Position numbers and translations under genes: made by a program
Notes under the pieces: generated by a model
Told to the model about the DNA's origin: nothing
What the model saw: the letters and a program-made list of their open reading frames with translations, nothing else
Databases searched by the model: none
Assembly (NCBI GenBank): GCA_041745295.1
Contig: JBGTJE010000030.1
Location: forward strand, 1-64,000
Origin: JANMEB01 sp041745295
GTDB lineage: Bacteria; Planctomycetota; Planctomycetia; Pirellulales; Pirellulaceae
Length of the DNA: 64,000 nt
Reading direction: 5' to 3'
Shown: positions 61,566 through 64,000 of the stretch, in pieces
How the letters are laid out: each line of letters begins with the position of its first letter
How positions within the stretch are numbered: the first letter of the stretch is position 1

Positions 61566-62482
61566 GTTTTGGAAATTGGTACGCCTTGCTGGGATTGTTT
61601 GTTCCGGCTGCAATGCTGGTTTGGGTTTGGCGACGTTCGTCGGGGCGAGTTGTATTGCCGCAAGATCATGGCCAGCAGCGATCGGGTTGGTTTTCTGCGG
61701 GAGTACTAAAACTCCTTGAATCCGTGCCGCCGTTGTTGTTGGCGGTCGCCATTCTGTTGCTTGCGCAGCCGCGCCATTTGAGCGTTCCCAGAGCCGAACG
61801 CGAGCTGACCAACATTTTGTTCTGCCTGGACTTGAGCGGCAGCATGGGGGCTCCGTTCGGTGCGGGAAATCGCTACGACGCGGCGATGGAGGCGATCAAT
61901 CACTTTGTTGCAGAGCGCAAAGGAGACGCGTATGGCTTGGTCGTCTTTGGCAGTGTCGCGAATCAGTGGATTCCGCTCACGACCGATGCATCCGCGTTCC
62001 AGTGCGCTACGCCATTCCTCGATCCAACGAAGGGCTTGCCTCCCGGTTATGGTGGCGGGACGATGATCGGTTTGGCGCTTCGTAAATGTCAAGACATTTT
62101 GTTGGAACAAGAGACTGGTGATCGAATGATTGTCTTGGTCTCGGACGGAGCCAGTGCGGACCTGGGCAATGGCGAAGAAGAAAAAATCGGCCATAGCTTG
62201 CAAGAAGATAATATTGCGATGTTCGGCATTCACATCGGCGGCGGCGTGACTCCGCCGGAAGTTTCGACGGTGGCGAATATTACGGGGGGCGCGACGTTTG
62301 CTCCGGAGGACCAATCTGGACTGAACAATGTGTTCTTGCGTATCGACAACATGCGTCAGACGAAGCTGGCCCGCACGTATGCCGAATTGCTGGATTGGTT
62401 CATGCCGTTTTGTATTGCCGGTACAAGTCTCGTGGGATTGGCACTTTCCGCTTTGCTGGGGCTTCGCTACACGCCATGGTAG
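61562..62482 (+). CDS. VWA-domain membrane protein BatA-like
   Basis: A 306-residue protein. An N-terminal membrane helix and a second at about 55-70 (LLLAVAILLLAQPRH) precede the VWA domain with the MIDAS motif LDLSGSMGAPFG and VSDGASAD. A C-terminal helix (FCIAGTSLVGLALSALLGL) anchors it. It resembles BatA of Bacteroides aerotolerance operons. It overlaps its upstream neighbour by four bases and the next gene by seven, so it is coupled. Confidence 0.9.
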   Translation: MSFGNWYALLGLFVPAAMLVWVWRRSSGRVVLPQDHGQQRSGWFSAGVLKLLESVPPLLLAVAILLLAQPRHLSVPRAERELTNILFCLDLSGSMGAPFGAGNRYDAAMEAINHFVAERKGDAYGLVVFGSVANQWIPLTTDASAFQCATPFLDPTKGLPPGYGGGTMIGLALRKCQDILLEQETGDRMIVLVSDGASADLGNGEEEKIGHSLQEDNIAMFGIHIGGGVTPPEVSTVANITGGATFAPEDQSGLNNVFLRIDNMRQTKLARTYAELLDWFMPFCIAGTSLVGLALSALLGLRYTPW

Positions 62483-63459
62483 TAGAGATGATCACTTTAG
62501 GTGTTTTGGCGATCGCGTTGGCGGCGGAGGGTTTACATTTTCTCCGCGTACGGCGAGTCGCCCAATTGGCTTTTGGGCCTCACGGACGACCTCGTGCGTG
62601 GTCGTATGCGGCACCGCCGTTGCGCGTCGCCGCGCTGACAGCCTTATGCTGGGGATTTTTGTCGCTCTGGCTCGTGGTCGAAGCCCGCGTTCACAATCAA
62701 TCGAAGATCGAGGAACAAGACTACAAGCACTTGATATTGGTGATGGATGTCTCGCCCAGCATGAATTTGAAAGATGCCGGGCCGGAGTTGAAAGAGACAC
62801 GCCGAATGCGGGCATCCAAAATTCTTGAATCGCTATTTAACCGCGTTCCCATGCGCGAATTCAAAATCACCGTGATCGGCGTGTTTAGTGACGCCAAGCC
62901 ACTTTTGAAAGAATCCACCGACATCGAAGTCGTCCGCCATATCGTCGAAGACATGCCTCTGTCGCACGCGTTCAAGCCCGAAAAAACCAAGCTCCTCGAC
63001 GGGATTAACCTTGCGGCGAAAATGGCTGTCGGTTGGAATCCGCGCAGCGCGACGATGATTGTCGTCACCGACGGCGACACGGTTCCGGCCACGGGAATGC
63101 CTGACTTGCCGGACGCCATCGCCAACGTATTGATCGTGGGCGTGGGCGATCCCGTCGCAGGGCAATACATCGACGGGCATCAGTCGCGTCAAGACATTGC
63201 GACGCTGCGCCAAGTCGCCAATCGCTTGCGCGGCGTGTATCACAACGGCAATCAACTTCACTTGTCGTCGCAAATCGTCAGCCGGCTCACGCAAACGAAC
63301 AAAGACGACGAGCCAACCAAATGGACCCGACGCGAATGGTCGCTTGCGGCCATCATTTGTGGGGCGAGTATCTACTCGCTATTGCCGATTTTACTTTGCT
63401 ATTTCGGCAGCCGCTGGCACGCCGGCGTCCCGCATCGCGTGGTCTTGGACGCCGCGTAG
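62476..63459 (+). CDS. VWA-domain membrane protein BatB-like
   Basis: A 327-residue protein with an N-terminal helix (ITLGVLAIALAAEGLHFL) and a second (LRVAALTALCWGFLSLWLVV). The VWA domain begins LILVMDVSPSMNLKDAG, a D-x-S-x-S motif. A helix near the C-terminus (LAAIICGASIYSLLPILLCYF) completes the membrane topology. The start at 62476 overlaps the preceding stop; ATG at 62488 is possible. Expected to pair with the BatA-like protein and be acted on by MoxR. Confidence 0.88.
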   Translation: MVVEMITLGVLAIALAAEGLHFLRVRRVAQLAFGPHGRPRAWSYAAPPLRVAALTALCWGFLSLWLVVEARVHNQSKIEEQDYKHLILVMDVSPSMNLKDAGPELKETRRMRASKILESLFNRVPMREFKITVIGVFSDAKPLLKESTDIEVVRHIVEDMPLSHAFKPEKTKLLDGINLAAKMAVGWNPRSATMIVVTDGDTVPATGMPDLPDAIANVLIVGVGDPVAGQYIDGHQSRQDIATLRQVANRLRGVYHNGNQLHLSSQIVSRLTQTNKDDEPTKWTRREWSLAAIICGASIYSLLPILLCYFGSRWHAGVPHRVVLDAA

Positions 63460-63625
63460 AACGGCAGGGAAATGCACTCCAAATACCCGGATTTGAGAAT
63501 TGCAATTGCCCGGGTGTGACGCTTATAATCAAGAGCACTTGCATAGGAATCTGAAGCCGCCGATTGCAAGTCCAAACGGCACATCCGTGCGGTTGCGATT
63601 TCACTTTGTGCAGGAGATCGGTGAA

Positions 63626-64000
63626 ATGCGAATTATCCTTGTTATTGCGTGGTTATTCGTCGGCTTAGCAGGCGTCATCTTTCATCTTGGCCCAGGGCGC
63701 GACCAGGCCAAGCTCGATCGCTTGGACCTAATCCTGCGTGAGGCGCAACATTCGGTCGACACACACCAATGGGCCACCGCCGTCGAGAAATTTGACTTGG
63801 CGCTCGCTGAGATTCCTTCCGACAAAGCGCAACAAGCTCGGCAGGTCATTTTGGAAAAAGCCAAAGCCCAAATGATGTCGAAAAATCTGCCCCTGGCGCG
63901 GCAAACGCTGGAACAAGTCTTGTCGGACGCGCGCAAGGATCCCACGAGTGAGCCTGCCTTCGTCGCCGAAATCGAATCCACCCTTGCAAGTTCGCAGTAC
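63626..64000 (+). CDS. TPR-like membrane protein, cut by the window edge
   Basis: 125 codons are visible and open to the edge. A membrane anchor MRIILVIAWLFVGLAGVIFHL is followed by helix pairs with a TPR-like rhythm (AQHSVDTHQWATAVEKFDLA, ARQVILEKAKAQMMSKNLPL). An AGGAG sequence 9 bases upstream supports the start. It ends a MoxR/Bat operon, where TPR proteins (BatC/BatE-like) usually follow. The C-terminus is beyond the window. Confidence 0.72.
   Translation, partial: MRIILVIAWLFVGLAGVIFHLGPGRDQAKLDRLDLILREAQHSVDTHQWATAVEKFDLALAEIPSDKAQQARQVILEKAKAQMMSKNLPLARQTLEQVLSDARKDPTSEPAFVAEIESTLASSQY

Overview
The window is a chromosomal segment of a planctomycete, most like the Pirellulales. Pointers to this are a planctomycete-type N-terminal 'LE-x-R-x-LLS'-like sorting motif on a large secreted protein, a Planctomycete-type cytochrome c domain (PSCyt1-like), two PQQ-type beta-propellers, a Gfo/Idh/MocA oxidoreductase with a Tat signal, a B-box zinc-finger/membrane protein of planctomycete type, and frequent hairpin-rich intergenic repeats. 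Base composition is moderately GC-rich. No rRNA, CRISPR array, prophage or intact insertion sequence was seen.

Layout. 0-11.6 kb is a loose set of secreted or envelope genes: a Tat-exported oxidoreductase, an M35-like metallopeptidase, a lipoprotein, a 1130-residue RTX/zinc-protease-like protein, a transglutaminase-like protein, a membrane-bound cytochrome c protein and a degraded DNA-methyltransferase fragment. 11.7-25.8 kb is the housekeeping block tRNA-Thr, -Tyr, -Gly, -Thr, tuf, tRNA-Trp, secE, nusG, rplK, rplA, rplJ, rplL, rpoB, rpoC. This is essentially the order around E. coli tufB. 25.9-29.3 kb is the str-type cluster rpsL-rpsG-fusA, preceded by a candidate promoter and an intrinsic terminator that may act as a leader attenuator.

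29.6-36.5 kb holds a PQQ-type propeller, floA, mnmA and a tightly coupled three-gene unit: ECF sigma factor, membrane anti-sigma factor, and an exported coiled-coil protein with a tail of about 107 residues made almost wholly of Asp, Glu and Gly. 36.5-44.1 kb encodes a complete trans-4-hydroxy-L-proline degradation route on the minus strand: epimerase, FAD-dependent D-hydroxyproline dehydrogenase, DapA-like deaminase and alpha-ketoglutaric semialdehyde dehydrogenase. It is interrupted by an opposite-strand acetyltransferase-like gene and a frameshifted B-box gene. 44.6-58.4 kb has typA, a second PQQ-type propeller, a DEDD exonuclease, a secreted glutathione peroxidase, an MBL-fold hydrolase, a 1241-residue AsmA-like protein, pepT with an NHL-type propeller, and a SIMPL-domain protein. 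58.7-64 kb is a MoxR/Bat-type operon (AAA+ ATPase, DUF58, membrane linker, two VWA proteins, a TPR-like protein cut by the window edge).

The most distinctive features are the sigma/anti-sigma/polyacidic-protein module, the hydroxyproline pathway, several families of dispersed palindromic repeats (two copies of an element of about 174 bp with matching ends and equal internal length), arginine at ribosomal protein S12 position 88 (a streptomycin-resistance residue elsewhere), and the possible attenuator before rpsL. All assignments come from reading the sequence and recalling family motifs; no database search was run.
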